From: Triparma columacea
Lineage: Eukaryota; Sar; Bolidophyceae; Parmales; Triparmaceae
Direction: 5' to 3'
NCBI GenBank assembly: GCA_030267965.1
Contig: BRYA01000015.1
Span: forward strand, 1-63,269
Length of the DNA: 63,269 bases
The notes below the pieces were generated by a model, which worked only from the letters and a program-made list of their open reading frames with translations, searched no databases and had not been told where the DNA came from. The position numbers were made by a program, and so were the translations under genes. Positions 1 to 11,700 of this stretch are shown here, piece after piece (within the stretch, counting starts at the first letter, position 1; each line of letters begins with the position of its first letter).

Positions 1-210
1 GGGGGGGGTCATAGGGGTTCAACCACCTTTTGTGCTTGAACCCCTGAGGGGGGGGGGTCATAGGGGTTCAACCACCTTTTGTGCTTGAACCCCTCAGGGG
101 GGGGGGGTAACCCAGTTTTATGGGTTACCCCCCTAACAAGGGGGGGGTAACCCAGTTTTATGGGTTACCCCCCTACAATTACACCTCCAGGGGGGGGTAA
201 CCCAGTTCAT
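1..210. repeat. Array of perfect hairpin repeats at the left edge
   Basis: Two families of tandem hairpins separated by G-runs. Unit A (about 49 bp, two copies) carries AGGGGTTCAA at 13-22 and its exact inverse TTGAACCCCT at 36-45; the second copy starts near 58. Unit B (40 bp period, copies near 101 and 141, truncated third copy at 191) carries GGGGGGTAACCCA, a 6-base loop, then TGGGTTACCCCCC, a 13-bp perfect stem. No coding potential is visible. This could be a structural repeat near a contig or chromosome end, or remnants of a small inverted-repeat element. Confidence 0.85.
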
Positions 211-420
211 ATTAAATCCTCTAAAATCTCCAAATCCTCCAAAATCTCCAAAACTACCAAAATCGCCAAAATCCCCCAAATCCTCCAAAACCCCCAAATC
301 CTCCAAACCACCCATATCCACCAAAACCCCCAAATCCACCAAATCCTCCAATTCCCCAAATCCTCCAATTCCCCAAAATCCCCAAACCCCACTAAATCAC
401 CCAAAACCCCCAACCAACAC
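211..420. repeat. CCAAA-rich minisatellite
   Basis: Low-complexity stretch built on a 9-base theme such as TCCTCCAAA / ATCTCCAAA, repeated imperfectly about twenty times. Strand composition is strongly skewed (C and A on the plus strand). Reading frames through it give only repetitive Lys/Ser/Ile or Asp/Gly/Phe strings, so I treat it as non-coding. Bases 421-699 hold nothing I can assign. Confidence 0.8.
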
Positions 421-699
421 CATCTCCACATTAATATACATCCATTACCCAAAATTCGAAATACAGAGCTCGGCAGATTCGTATGCAGTTCGACGCGCAC
501 GTTTGCAAGGGGCTAGGCAAAGGGGACGGTTTGAGAAGGGCACGGGTTCGGCAGATAATCGAAGCGGGGATAGAAAGCCAGAGAAGGGCTGAGGTCTGGG
601 GTGAACTTGGGACCGACAGGCACACCCAGGGCAAGGTTGACTGGCGCTTCGGGAACTTGATCTCGAAGGGCTAGATGCCTAGAGCGTAAACTAGAGACC

Positions 700-729
700 T
701 TTACTTTACTTTACTTTACTTTACTTTAC
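700..729. repeat. (TTTAC)6 microsatellite across a stop codon
   Basis: Six perfect TTTAC units. The minus-strand gene ending at 716 takes its last residues (Ser-Lys-Val-Lys) and its TAA stop from this repeat, so unit gain or loss would alter the C-terminus. Confidence 0.9.
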
Positions 730-2677
730 TATCTCCATCTGCTGGAATGAACTCTACAGGAACTGCAGACTTTGTCACATCAGTAAACCACTCTGGTTTC
801 TCCTCTTCCCATTTTGCCCAGTTTGACTCAACCCATTTCTTAACTTCTCCTTCAATTGAACCCCATTGACGTCTTGAACGCCAAAATATATATTTCTTCT
901 TTGCATCACTTTCTCCTTTTAGGAAATATGCCATGGTCGCATCCTTTGACCTCAGTGTACTCCAGAAGGTATGCCAGTACTTCTTCTCAATGTTTGAAAA
1001 GAATATTAGCAAGCATAGGCCACTACTTGGCAAGAAGATCTTCACCATTGTCCATGCAATATTAATTGCTCGCTCATCAACATAAGGTGAAGCTACATAT
1101 ATTGACACTGGTAGGCTTCCCATTGTCAACAGAAAACCAAACAACCAATAGGCTCCTCCTACTTCATTAGGATGTCTAAAATGCACCATTGAAGTGAAGT
1201 CTACAATGATCTTTATAAGCACTCTGCTGATAATACTACTCACAATCTCTGTGTTACCCCCCAATGGTGCCCAATACCAGAAGTCACCCCTCAATATCTT
1301 AACCAACAAGTACAGACCAAGGTCAGCGCCAATGTAGAGGATGGCCCAACTACCTCCCATCAACCCAAGAAGGACTATTGTTGTACACCTTATTAGAAGC
1401 ATTCCTGCAGTGAACAGCAACATGGACACAAACACTACTGTTCTCTTGCTTGCTTTTGGTGGTATGTACCCATAGAAGTCTGGTGTTTCTTCTCTCCTAT
1501 CAGGGTCTGTGTCCCAGTCATAACTAATTGTTGCTGAGGCAAAGCCTGTGGTAATTGCTGACACTGCAACTGAAAGCCATGCTGAAGTTCCAACATCTTC
1601 CTTGTCACTTGTTGCTATAGCCATAAGTTGGATGATAACTCCAGGAATTGCCTCAGCAAACATCTCAACTATTTTCATGAATGTCATCTCAAGCATTGGG
1701 TCATATACAGCTCCAACCTCTTGCTTCGCTCCAGTTGCTACCCTGTAAGCATCAACAGCAGGCTTGTACCCAACCAAAATAGGAAACCACTCCCTTAACA
1801 CCCTTGTCATCCCCAGCTTCCTGTTCTGTACCCAAACAACAAACATTTGAATGCCAATTGACGCTACCAAACTTGCCAAAGAAGCTTTGAAGTACCCATA
1901 CTTCTTATCACTCCCAAACATGTAAGTCACATACACGTCAGTCAGCAAATCAGACATGCTTGTGAAAGCTCCCACTGTCACCCTCATCTTGACACCCCAA
2001 GGGACTTCCTCCATCAGCTTGAAGCCAATCGTCACGAGCAGAGGTCGGAACCATCCGTACTCTTTGTCGAGCTCCTTCAGAGCAGGGAACTGGTGCATCC
2101 ACTCGTCGACAGCGGAATGCACCTGCGTACTTGCTACCAATGTTGACGCTAGGCTTTCGCCGATCTCCTTCCCGTCCTTCTTCTCCAGGTCCTTGGCTGC
2201 CCCCTCCACCTTCCTCATCCTGTGCAGCTTGTTCTCAATGATGGCAGCCAGCATCGCCTCGACAAATGCGTACTTCTCAACGACACCTTTCAGAAGATCG
2301 TTCGTAGCAGCAAACTCTCCCACAGCCTCTTCCTCCGTCCTCCCATCCTCCCTTTCCTGAACTGCCATCATCAGGTCTTCCCCCAACTGCTTTCCTTCTT
2401 CACCGGAAGTTGTGCGACCATGGTCGACGGGGGCCATCTCCTCCTCGAACCCTTCCTCGACCTCATCTTTCTCTTCGGAGACCTCAATCGCCCCTTCATC
2501 CTGAGCCTCAATGTCGTTCCTCCCCTTCTCTGCCATTTGAGAAACAGATGGTGAGCTTCTTGTTGGGTCGCACACACCGGAACGGGCGCGCTCAGGGCTA
2601 GAGGGAAGCTGCGGACAATCGTCGATCGTAGCGACATCACCCATGAGGCCAACATCTGCTTCAACCTCACCCTCCAT
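716..2677 (-). CDS. Multi-pass membrane protein of unknown function (paralog 1)
   Basis: Single-exon gene, 653 residues, starting at ATG 2677. The first ~130 residues are acidic and Glu/Asp-rich. The rest contains about six to eight hydrophobic segments. It is clearly paralogous to the gene at 42485-44464: both share a run of FRHPNEVGGAY, a D-(F/L)-WYWAP motif, AEAIPG, GYIP and a V-D-A-(Y/W)-R-V-A-(T/S)-GA segment in the same order and spacing. I recognise no named domain and cannot assign substrate or location beyond integral membrane. The stop codon lies inside the TTTAC microsatellite. Confidence 0.85.
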   Translation of the reverse strand: MEGEVEADVGLMGDVATIDDCPQLPSSPERARSGVCDPTRSSPSVSQMAEKGRNDIEAQDEGAIEVSEEKDEVEEGFEEEMAPVDHGRTTSGEEGKQLGEDLMMAVQEREDGRTEEEAVGEFAATNDLLKGVVEKYAFVEAMLAAIIENKLHRMRKVEGAAKDLEKKDGKEIGESLASTLVASTQVHSAVDEWMHQFPALKELDKEYGWFRPLLVTIGFKLMEEVPWGVKMRVTVGAFTSMSDLLTDVYVTYMFGSDKKYGYFKASLASLVASIGIQMFVVWVQNRKLGMTRVLREWFPILVGYKPAVDAYRVATGAKQEVGAVYDPMLEMTFMKIVEMFAEAIPGVIIQLMAIATSDKEDVGTSAWLSVAVSAITTGFASATISYDWDTDPDRREETPDFYGYIPPKASKRTVVFVSMLLFTAGMLLIRCTTIVLLGLMGGSWAILYIGADLGLYLLVKILRGDFWYWAPLGGNTEIVSSIISRVLIKIIVDFTSMVHFRHPNEVGGAYWLFGFLLTMGSLPVSIYVASPYVDERAINIAWTMVKIFLPSSGLCLLIFFSNIEKKYWHTFWSTLRSKDATMAYFLKGESDAKKKYIFWRSRRQWGSIEGEVKKWVESNWAKWEEEKPEWFTDVTKSAVPVEFIPADGDSKVK

Positions 2678-3269
2678 GATGACCTCGACGCGGTGCTGAA
2701 AAAGCTGCGTTATGGTCGACGTGCGGAAAAAAAGCGGTGTGTTGGCGTCAATTGGTGTGAGTAATGGTGCTGTTACGTTAAATTTTCGTACGGTTAAAAT
2801 TAAACATTACTTTGCCCATCACCCAACTCCCAATGCAGTCGACGTCTTCGATCCCCGAAAATTTCACTTTCACGAAACTATGCTCTCCTCCTCCCTCCTT
2901 CCTCCCTCCCCTCTCCCATCCACTCCCCGCCTCCCCTCCCCCGGGCCCCCGATCCCACCGTAATCCCTCACCTTTACTCGTTCCTATCCTTCCCACTCCT
3001 TGACAAGAGTAATTCCCTGCCCTCCTGCCGGTGCCTCGAGAATGAGAAGCTTGGTCTGGAAGCCCCAAGTACCTCCTCAGAATTTTAAAACGGTATAATA
3101 CTAATTGAATATATATATGGAAGAGTCTGATGTATATAAACAAAGCACTACGGTGTTCAGTCAAAAAATAAGAGAATCTCCTCAAAAATTGCCAACCTCA
3201 TTTCCTTTTGACCTCCAATAATAATAATACAAATCCACCGTTTGGTTAAAATATCTGTACAACACTTAT
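2678..3269. other. Intergenic, pyrimidine-rich
   Basis: Upstream region of the membrane protein gene and downstream region of the coiled-coil gene. It contains a long C/T-rich stretch near 2880-2960 and an AT-rich stretch near 3100-3140 (TATATATATGG). No convincing gene seen. Confidence 0.6.
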
Positions 3270-6200
3270 CTACACCGTCTTGCTCCACTTCTTCAGGGAA
3301 GACAGGATGCCCACCCCAATCTGTTTCTCTTTCTTTCTCCTTTCCTTCATGATATTCATGACTTGGATTAAAGACCTTTTCTCCCGGGTCTTCTGGCTCT
3401 CCCCTACTATCCCCTTTACTCTCCCTTTGCCCTTTGTCGCGAGCAGTGCGCTCTTGAACTTGTTTGCGATCGCTACTTTGTTTTGACCTGCTTCGCCCGC
3501 AGCCCTCCCCCCTCCTCCAGTTCCAATCCCCAAACCCTCCTCGCCCCCCTCGCCCCCCTCACCTCTCCCTCCCCCGAAGCCGAACGCGAACTGCAGAAGC
3601 TTGAGCTTTGGTGTGGCCCCTCCTCCACGACCAACTCCTACTGCCCCTCCCACCCCGCCCCTCGCACCCTCTTGCCCAGGCAGCGCTGACAACGTCTTCC
3701 CGAGGCCCATAGCCGCCAAGGCTTTCTTCTGCATAATGGCCGCCCTCAGTTTCTTGGCCCCAGACGTCTCGGGGATCTTGCCCTCCTTCTTCATTTCCTC
3801 CCACTGCTCTCTGCACTTTCGGATGGCCCGCTGGTACATTCTCACGGTCCTCTTCAGTTTATATATGCTTTGTTGCATCTCCTCCTTCTCCGCCTCTGTC
3901 ATTAGGGCCTCTCCTGCGCTCACCTTGCCCCTCCTAACGAGCTTGAGCTTATCCTCCATCTCGTGCTGCTCGTCTTTGAGTATCCTAACCTCGTCCCTGA
4001 GCTTCCTGATCATGTTGTGCTCGTCTTTGAGCTTCTCAAACATTGTCTTGCCACCTTCCTCCTCCTCCTTCTTCACCCCCTCCTCCGCGAGCTTCATCTT
4101 CACCACTTCGTTCATTTCTTCGAGTTTCCTGATTTCGATCTGCTTCCTCGTGAGGAGAACGTTCCTCTCCCTTTCTCTCAGTCTTGTGACCTCGATTTCG
4201 AGCTTCTGCTTCTTTTGAGCAAGCTCCGTGACCAGTTTGCGCAAATTCTCCATGTTTCCCTCACCTCCTGTTTTTGCTTGCGCCGCGTTCTTCCATGCCA
4301 TACCTATCCTCTTAGTGAACATCATTGAGTTCACGAACCCCAAAGTGCTCTTCCTCTTCTTGTGGGCGGGAAGGAGCTTTCTCGTGAGGATCTGTCCCTC
4401 CTTCTGCACTTTGAGGAGGTTCAGGCTCACTTCGTTCCTATTCAGGTTCCCATCGAGCTTCTTCATCCTCGGCGGCAGTTCGACCCTCCCCTCCCAGTAC
4501 TCGACGTCTTTCTCCCCGACCCCCCCTCCCTCGAGGCCGGTTCCGAAGAAATTCTTGAGCTCCTTGTGAAGCTCGTTGATGATCGAGAATTCGAGGTTTA
4601 TCTTTCGGAGCTCCCTGTCGACGTAGTCCTCCTCCATCCTGCTCACCATCACCTCGACGTTTGGCCAAATTTTCTTCAACTTTTCGGACATCAGGCTGTC
4701 GGTCTCCAAGGCGTCCTCGGCCCACCGCTTTAGTCTCTTCTTTGCCTCTAGCGAGGTTGTCGAGTCCCAGAGGATCTGTTCGTCTTCCGGGATCTCTTCG
4801 ACATCTTGTTCTTCAGCCGCATTTTGCTTCTTGACTTGGCCGAGCCTTAAAGTGAAGTTATTCCTCCTGGTGGGGAGCCGTTGATCTGAATCTGAAACTC
4901 CAGGTTGCATTGGCGTTGGTGTTGGCGCCGCCGCCGCAAGTGCGGTCATTGCTCCTAGCTTCTGCATCGCTGCATTCTTTCTGTTCTTCATTGCATCTTC
5001 GGCTTTCCGCTTCTTCCTCTTCAACAAGTTCGAGGTGTCGTTGAGGTTGTGGAACTTGCTCACTTGCTCCCCTCGGATATGAAGGAATTGGAAACCGGCC
5101 GCGCGCCATCGTTTGAGGCGAAAAGCTAGTCTTTTGCGCTCCTCTTTTTCCTCCACGTCGCAGTAGGGGCTGTCCTCTTCCTCGTCCTCCTCCTCATCCT
5201 TATCCTCGTCCTCCCCCCCCTCTCCCCCTCCTCCCTCCACTGTCTCCTGAACTTCGTCTTCCTCGTCCTCCCCGTCTATCCCCCCCCCTCCCCCCTCCGC
5301 CTCTTTGAGTGCCCTCTCAGCATTCAAAATTGCCTTCTCAATGCACTCCGTGTTGACGTACCTCTCTGCAGCATTCAGCGCTCCCAAAATCACCTCCAAT
5401 CCTCCGCCACCCCCCTCGTCTTCCTCCCATCCAGCGTACAAGTCGTCAAGTACCGCCTGTATCAGGTTCGTATCGCTTACCTTGAGCCCTTTTTTGGACT
5501 CTGCCACGCACGACTGAAGCATTTCCTTGGCCATGTTCGTCCCAAACACTTTCTCTCCTCTTATTGGGGCGAGCTCCGTTATCACGAGAAGGCTTAGCAC
5601 CCAACTCATCTTTGCAATCAAGTCAATTCCGGCCCCAGCTTCGTAGCTGCACAGGAGTTTCTTGCAGTCCTTCTCCAAACCTTCCCCAATATCAACGCCA
5701 ACCAGCTTGGCGTACTTGACGGACGCCACCATACAGGCGGCGTGAAGAATCCTGAAGACCTTCATTGTGGGCTTTGCTCCGGTAATTGCTGCACTGATAA
5801 GCTGGACCCCGCACCACTTTGCGTCGTCGATCCTCAAACCTCCAGCCCTTGCCATCTTTAAAGTCTCCAGGCAGCACCTCAAGCGATGAAGCATGTCTGC
5901 GGCCCTGAAAGCGAGGCACGCATTCTCTAGCTGCTTCTTTGCGTGGCTTACCTCGCCCAGTCTGAAAGTTTTGGGGGCGCCCAATACCATAAGTGTGCTG
6001 CTCGCCGCAGAGAAGGCCTCGTCGGTTATGTGTTTGGGGGGGCGCTTTCCCTCACTAATGCAGCCTTCGAGCTCGTTTACCAAGCCAGTGTCGATCTTAT
6101 AGCCGGCGTCCTTGGCGGCATTGACCATGTTGAGAATACAGAGAATCTTAAGGGCGTTGATGTCCTTCGAGGTCGGAACAATGTGTTTCTTGAGCAGGCT

Positions 6201-8467
6201 CGTGACGTAGTCACCCTTGGGGTAGAAGACCCTCCTGGGTGTCCTCTCTATCTGGTTCCTGAGGCTCGCGAGCTCCTCCAAGGGCCTCACGTTAATATCT
6301 CTGCTTTTGGACCAAAGCCCCACAAGTCCGCTGTCCTTTGTTCCTTTTTCTACCTCCTCCCACAGCATCTTGACATCCTCCTCGTAGCTCTCCTTGAGTT
6401 CCTTGAGCTTTGTGTGGACAGTCTCTTCGCGGTTATTGAGCGGAATGAAAGAGTGGTCTTTCCCCTCCGACAAAGCGCCGAGCTCAACCTTGCCCCCCAC
6501 GGCCTTAGCTGCGTTGAACCGGTACAGCAGAGAGTCCATGTCGTCGATCTCCTTCTGAAGGGTGTTGGTCCTTTCGTCTACTTCGAACGTGTCGTCGCAT
6601 AGCTTCTTCAGGGCGGAAATTTTCTCCCTCAACGTTTCCTGCTCCTTCTCCTTAATCCCCGCCTTACTGACCATCTCGGCGAGCTGCATCGCGAGCCTCT
6701 TGTTTTCCATCTTGAGTTCGTTGTTGGTGGTGTCCATATTTAACATCGTAGACCTCCTCGCCGTGGTCCTCCTTCTCAATCCCATAGCGACTGCATTGGC
6801 GGCGGCGAAGTTACTCATCCTTGACCTTTTCACGCCTCTGAGCCCGGTCTCTTCAACCCCGCTCGTCCGCTGACGTAGGGCTACGTTGCGCTTGCGGGAA
6901 AGTAAGATTTCGTGTATGGTTTTCTCGATTATTTCTGGGTTACCCGTCGACATGTGGACGCAGGCTTCCAGCTCGTCCAGGTAGTTTTGGAGCTCTTCCT
7001 CCTCGTCCTCTAGGTCGGCATTTTTCGAGCCCTGCCTGTTGATTCTCGCCTGCTGCCTGTCAATGATTTCCACCAGGTGCCCCTCCTTCTGCTCGTGTTT
7101 TTTCGTCAAGGCAATGTAAGAGGGCGATTCCATATTGGTGTTCATCCCAGATTGCATAATCTCGGTGTCCAAGGTGGCGACCATTTCCTTATACTTGTCG
7201 CACTCGACCTTGATCTCCATGTATCTGCGCTCCCTCTCGGCCTGCTCTTCTCTCCTGACCTCTTCGACGGCGGCAACCTTCTCCCTCAGAGCTCCTAACC
7301 ACTCCTCTTTTCGAGATTGCAGTTTGCTCTTGAAGTCTCGCTCCATTTCTGCGTAGAGCCGCAAATTCTGGTCAGCCAGCTCTTCCACGTATAACTCGGA
7401 CTCGTCCAAGAGGTTGCTCGTCATGGCGTTTTCTCTGTCGAGCTTGTGAAGGAGCTTGTCCTCGTTTTCGAACCTGAGACGGGGTTGGGGGGGGGAAGGG
7501 GGTAGGGAAGGGGAGAGAGTTAGACATCTTCTTCTTTCTTCTTGTTTTCCCCTACAAACAATCGCCTCACCTCTCCTTCTTCTTGAGAGTCCAATAGTAC
7601 ACCGACTTGACCTGCTCCGTTCTTGCTTCTGCCTCTATGTCGGATTGGAGCCTGTCGAGCTCTACCTCCAAGTGGTTCACCTTTTTCTTTTGCCCTGGCT
7701 CGCTGAACCTAACTGGAATAATGTCAGGATGATCGTCCAACTCTAGCTCGGACTTCCAGGCGTCGATCTCCCTAGTGAGCTCGTTCTCAATTGCTATCGA
7801 GGGCGCGTCGAGCTTATTTAGCACCGTTTCGACCCTGGCTGATGCGATTTCCACCTCGTGGAAAAAGTTTTTCAAAAGGTGTGACTGCTGCGCCTTTCTT
7901 TCCTGGGTACGCATGCCGCTTGCATTGCTCTTTTTCATCATCAAGGAGCGTTTTTCCAAAGTTGTGCTCCGCCGCCGCTTCTTTCTCTCCACCTTCCTCC
8001 TGATCTCCTGCAAGTCTCTCTGTAATGTGGGGTGGAGGGGTGGAGGGGTGGAGGTTGGGAGGATGTTTGGTGATGGCGGAGTTGCGTTGCTGAGCTCACT
8101 GTCGATTCGCCGTCATCGCCCTCCCCCCCTCCTATCCCCCCCTACCCTCCACCACCCTCACCTGAGCCTCAGCCTCCCCCTCCTCCTCGAGCTTCTTCTT
8201 CTCCAAGCTCTGGATCCCTCCAGTGGCGTACTCCTCGTGCAAGTCAACGACCTCTCTGACCTTTCTGACCGTCTGGATCATATTTGTCAATGATCCGGCA
8301 CCCTCTGCTCGTTTTTGGCCAGGACTTGGACACCATGCACCATGCTGCCCCGAGTGGTGTTCTCCTTTCTCCATCATTTTACGCGCATGTACCATACCAT
8401 CGTGGGCCCTCTCCCATGGATCCCGGTCCTCAAGGAAAGTCGACTGATAGAATTTGGTCGTGGGCAT
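3270..8467 (-). CDS. Large coiled-coil protein, 1652 residues
   Basis: Three exons: 8467-8162, 8019-7571 and 7473-3270. Both donors are GTGAGG and the frame is continuous. An upstream TTG at 8482 is not needed; ATG 8467 gives MPTTKFYQST. Long stretches are Glu/Lys/Arg-rich heptad-like coiled coil (roughly residues 85-500 and 1150-1450). A globular, hydrophobic middle part (about 600-880) is followed by a Gly/Glu/Asp low-complexity segment (about 930-1010). The C-terminus is basic. I do not recognise a family; a cytoskeletal or basal-body scaffold would fit the architecture but is inference only. It lies tail-to-head upstream of the myosin gene on the same strand. Confidence 0.8.
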
Positions 8468-8785
8468 CTCTGCCCCTCTCAAATATCTCGAATCTCACCA
8501 GTTAGGGTTGGGATTTGGAAGGTCTTTCTGGATCTAAATTAATTTATGCTGGAAACTTTTCTCTGTTACGGTGACAAGGTTAAAACTGAAACGCGATAGG
8601 GTTACCCTACACCCTTAACCCTCCCCAACGCCCCCACGCCGACATCCCCCAAAAATGCGCAAAAAAAGTTTTTGCAGTTTGAGGCTAAATGATATTTTCA
8701 CTTTTTTATTGTTCCCTCCCTAACCTCACACTAAATATGTTCCCTCTCCTCTCCCCATCTTTCACCCGCCCTCATCCCCTCACCC
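8468..8785. other. Intergenic spacer
   Basis: Separates the end of the myosin gene from the start of the coiled-coil gene, both on the minus strand. Contains short A/T tracts and no assignable site. Confidence 0.5.
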
Positions 8786-11700
8786 CTACTCTTCCTGCGC
8801 CGCCATGATGGCGTTGATGTGGTCAAGTATGATGGCTGCCATATCAGTCGCCTGGGCCGTGTGGAGCATGAGCTCCACCGTGGTCTCAGTGTCTGCGCTC
8901 CAGAGGACGAGGGAGAACTGCCTACTGCTCCCTCCCCACCTTATAATATCGGCAAAGCCAAAGTGGTAAAGCTCTCCAATCTCGTTCGAGTCGAAGATGT
9001 GTAAGCCGTCCTCCCCGTAACAGAGTGTGATGTCGTCCGGCAGCTCGAAATTTTCGTCGTCGGACGTCAAATTGATGTAGGCCCTCTTGCAGCAGAACAT
9101 GTGGCCTCCATAGTATTTGTTGCTCTTGATTGCGTTGACGAACATCGCCTCGATCTTGTATTTCCTCATCTCATCGTCATCGGAAATGGCCATTACCCCG
9201 TCCCTGGCCTCAATGAGGTCAGTGGCCCACTTCTCCTCAGTCTGGGCGTCGTGCCAGGCCTCGGGGATAAAACTCATGCAGTCGTTCTCGAAGAAGCTGT
9301 CCGAGTCGGTCGGGTACTCCTCAGAGAAGTTGTAGCACATACTGAGGGAGCTTATCTTGATGACTTCCTCTAAACTATCGACTGTCAAGTTGCCAGAGGT
9401 AATGGCTTCGTCCTCGCCCTGCAGGTACAGCAGCCTGTTGTACTGCTCGTCAGGGGGGTCGGAGAGGCTGATGTACCCGCCCTCACCCTCGGGTAGGTTG
9501 TCCTGCCTGTAATACTCGCTCTTCAAGAAGATCTTCTTCTTGAAGACGAATTTGAACTCGCGCCCCTGCCTGGCCTTGTGGACGATGACGTCTCCCAAGT
9601 ACTCCTCTTTCCTGAGAGGGCGGGGGGTCCGAACGAGGTCCTTGATCATAGGGTTGAGAGGCTTCCTCTCCATGCCATCGTTCAAGTCCTCACTAGGGCC
9701 AAGGTCGTAAACGAAAATTCCCATGGTGTCAATATTTTCGTCGAAGAGCTCCAGGAAGTGGGCACAGATCTCTGTGACCTTTCCGACAGCAAGGTCGGGG
9801 GTCACAGGAAGGTCCTCGCTGAGGATCTGACCGTCAACCAACTCGATGCTAGCGAGGATGGGGGGCCTCTCCTTGTACGCCTGGATCTCTTCTACGCTGG
9901 GCACGAACCCACTGGCACCACTGGTGAGCATTCCCTCTAGGGTCCTGAGGCAGTACTTGGCGTAGTTCTTCACTGCGCCCACGCCCTCGACCTTGCTGAG
10001 GATAAAGTTCATGACAAACTTGTCAAAGTCTTCCGAAGGGGGGAAGGTGCTCACGCACATGCACATGAGCTGCCACCCCTTGGCGATGCTGTCAGCCTTG
10101 GGGTTGTGGCTGAGCTGTTTCATGAGCTGCATGTAGATTTCGTCCCTAAGCAAGGGGCTCTCGAGGCCCTTGGTCAAAATGTCGTGAGCGAGAGTCGCAG
10201 GGAAGCTCATCTGCTTATCTCCCATGTACCCGAGCAGGCACCTGTTGATGTTGATGGCGAGCTTGTTGTTATCCTTGCTCAAATCGAGGAGACTCTTGGG
10301 GATAAGGGTTTCCTGCCACTTGAGCATGCCCTCCTTGACCTTTTTCTTACTGAGGAGGATGCCCTTGGCGTAGTCGTCGGGGGAGCGCAGACTCGAGAAG
10401 TTCCAGAACCTGTACTTTGTGTTCATCGCCTCGTTCCTCCTCTCCTCCCTCTCCAGCTCTAGCTCCTCCGGGTCGAGCTCGCCCATGTCTGGGGCCTCCG
10501 TGACTCCTCCAGCCTCCTCAAGCAACATGTTCTCGTGGTCCCTGATCTCCTTAAGGGAGACCTTGATGTCGTCCTTGGACTGAAGCTGGAGCTCAAGATC
10601 GTCCGCAGCCTTGAGAGCTGCCTTGAGAGCGGTCTTCTCGCCGCTCTCTAGGGCGTCAAGGCACTGCTTCTGAACCACAAGCTGCTTCTCCATTTTGTCC
10701 ACAAGCTCCTTGGCGCCAACCAGGGTCCTGTGGGTGGTGGGAAGGCCATTGCTCTCGGCTTCGGCGATGGCAGTGACTAGAGGCTTGTTGTCCCCCTCGA
10801 CAATACCTCCCTTGCTGTAGATCTTGACACTCAGAGTCTTGATGGCGGCGGCAAGAGTCTTGCTACAGGCGTCGACCTTGGTGAGCGCGTCCTTCTTCGC
10901 CTTGGCTTCTTCGATCTCGGGACCCTCCAGTCCCAACTGGATCACCATGTCAAAGGCCTCGTTCATGAGCTCCATATTGGACTCCTCGTCGGCCTTCTTG
11001 ATCTTTGCCATGGTCTCGCTGACTATCTTATCCCTATCAGCGAGCACCTTGCCCTGTGACACCTTATCGCCGACAATTCCCTTCTTATCGGCCTCCTCGA
11101 TGAGCTTCTTGAGGGCCTCGATGTCGTTCGAGTCGATGGAGGCAGTAATTTTAGCGATTAATTCAATCTCCTTCTCAAGTCTGATCTTGTTCTTCGTTCC
11201 CTGCGTGACCTTATCGGAAGTGATGTTGTTATCGTTCGCGTACTTGAGCCAAGTGTTCATGGCGTCGAGGTCCTTACTGGCGTTGGCAGCGTCCAGGTTG
11301 GTCTCGACCTTGTCCTGCATGGCGAGCCACTGGAGAGCCTCGGCGGCCTGCGCCATCTCGGAGGGGTACCGCGTGGCAAGACCCAAGAGTTCGGCCTCGG
11401 CCATGAGCTTCGTCATGACGGCAAAGGTCTGGCCTTCCTGAAGGAGCTTGCCGACTAAGGCGGCCGCTTCCTTGGCCTTGGCAAGGGAAGCCTGAGCGGC
11501 GGAGTACTCGGAGGAACCGGAGAGCCCCATGGTGTCCGCCTCCTTGAGTAGCGCCTCAATCTCAGCCTCGGTGGAGGTGTTGCATGAAAGCAATTTGCCT
11601 GACATGGCGCTGGCAGCACCAGCCTTGGAGAGGGCCTCAGTGGCGGCCGTAACCTCGGCTCCTGACAGCCCGATCGATGAGGCTGTCGAGAGCGCAGCGG

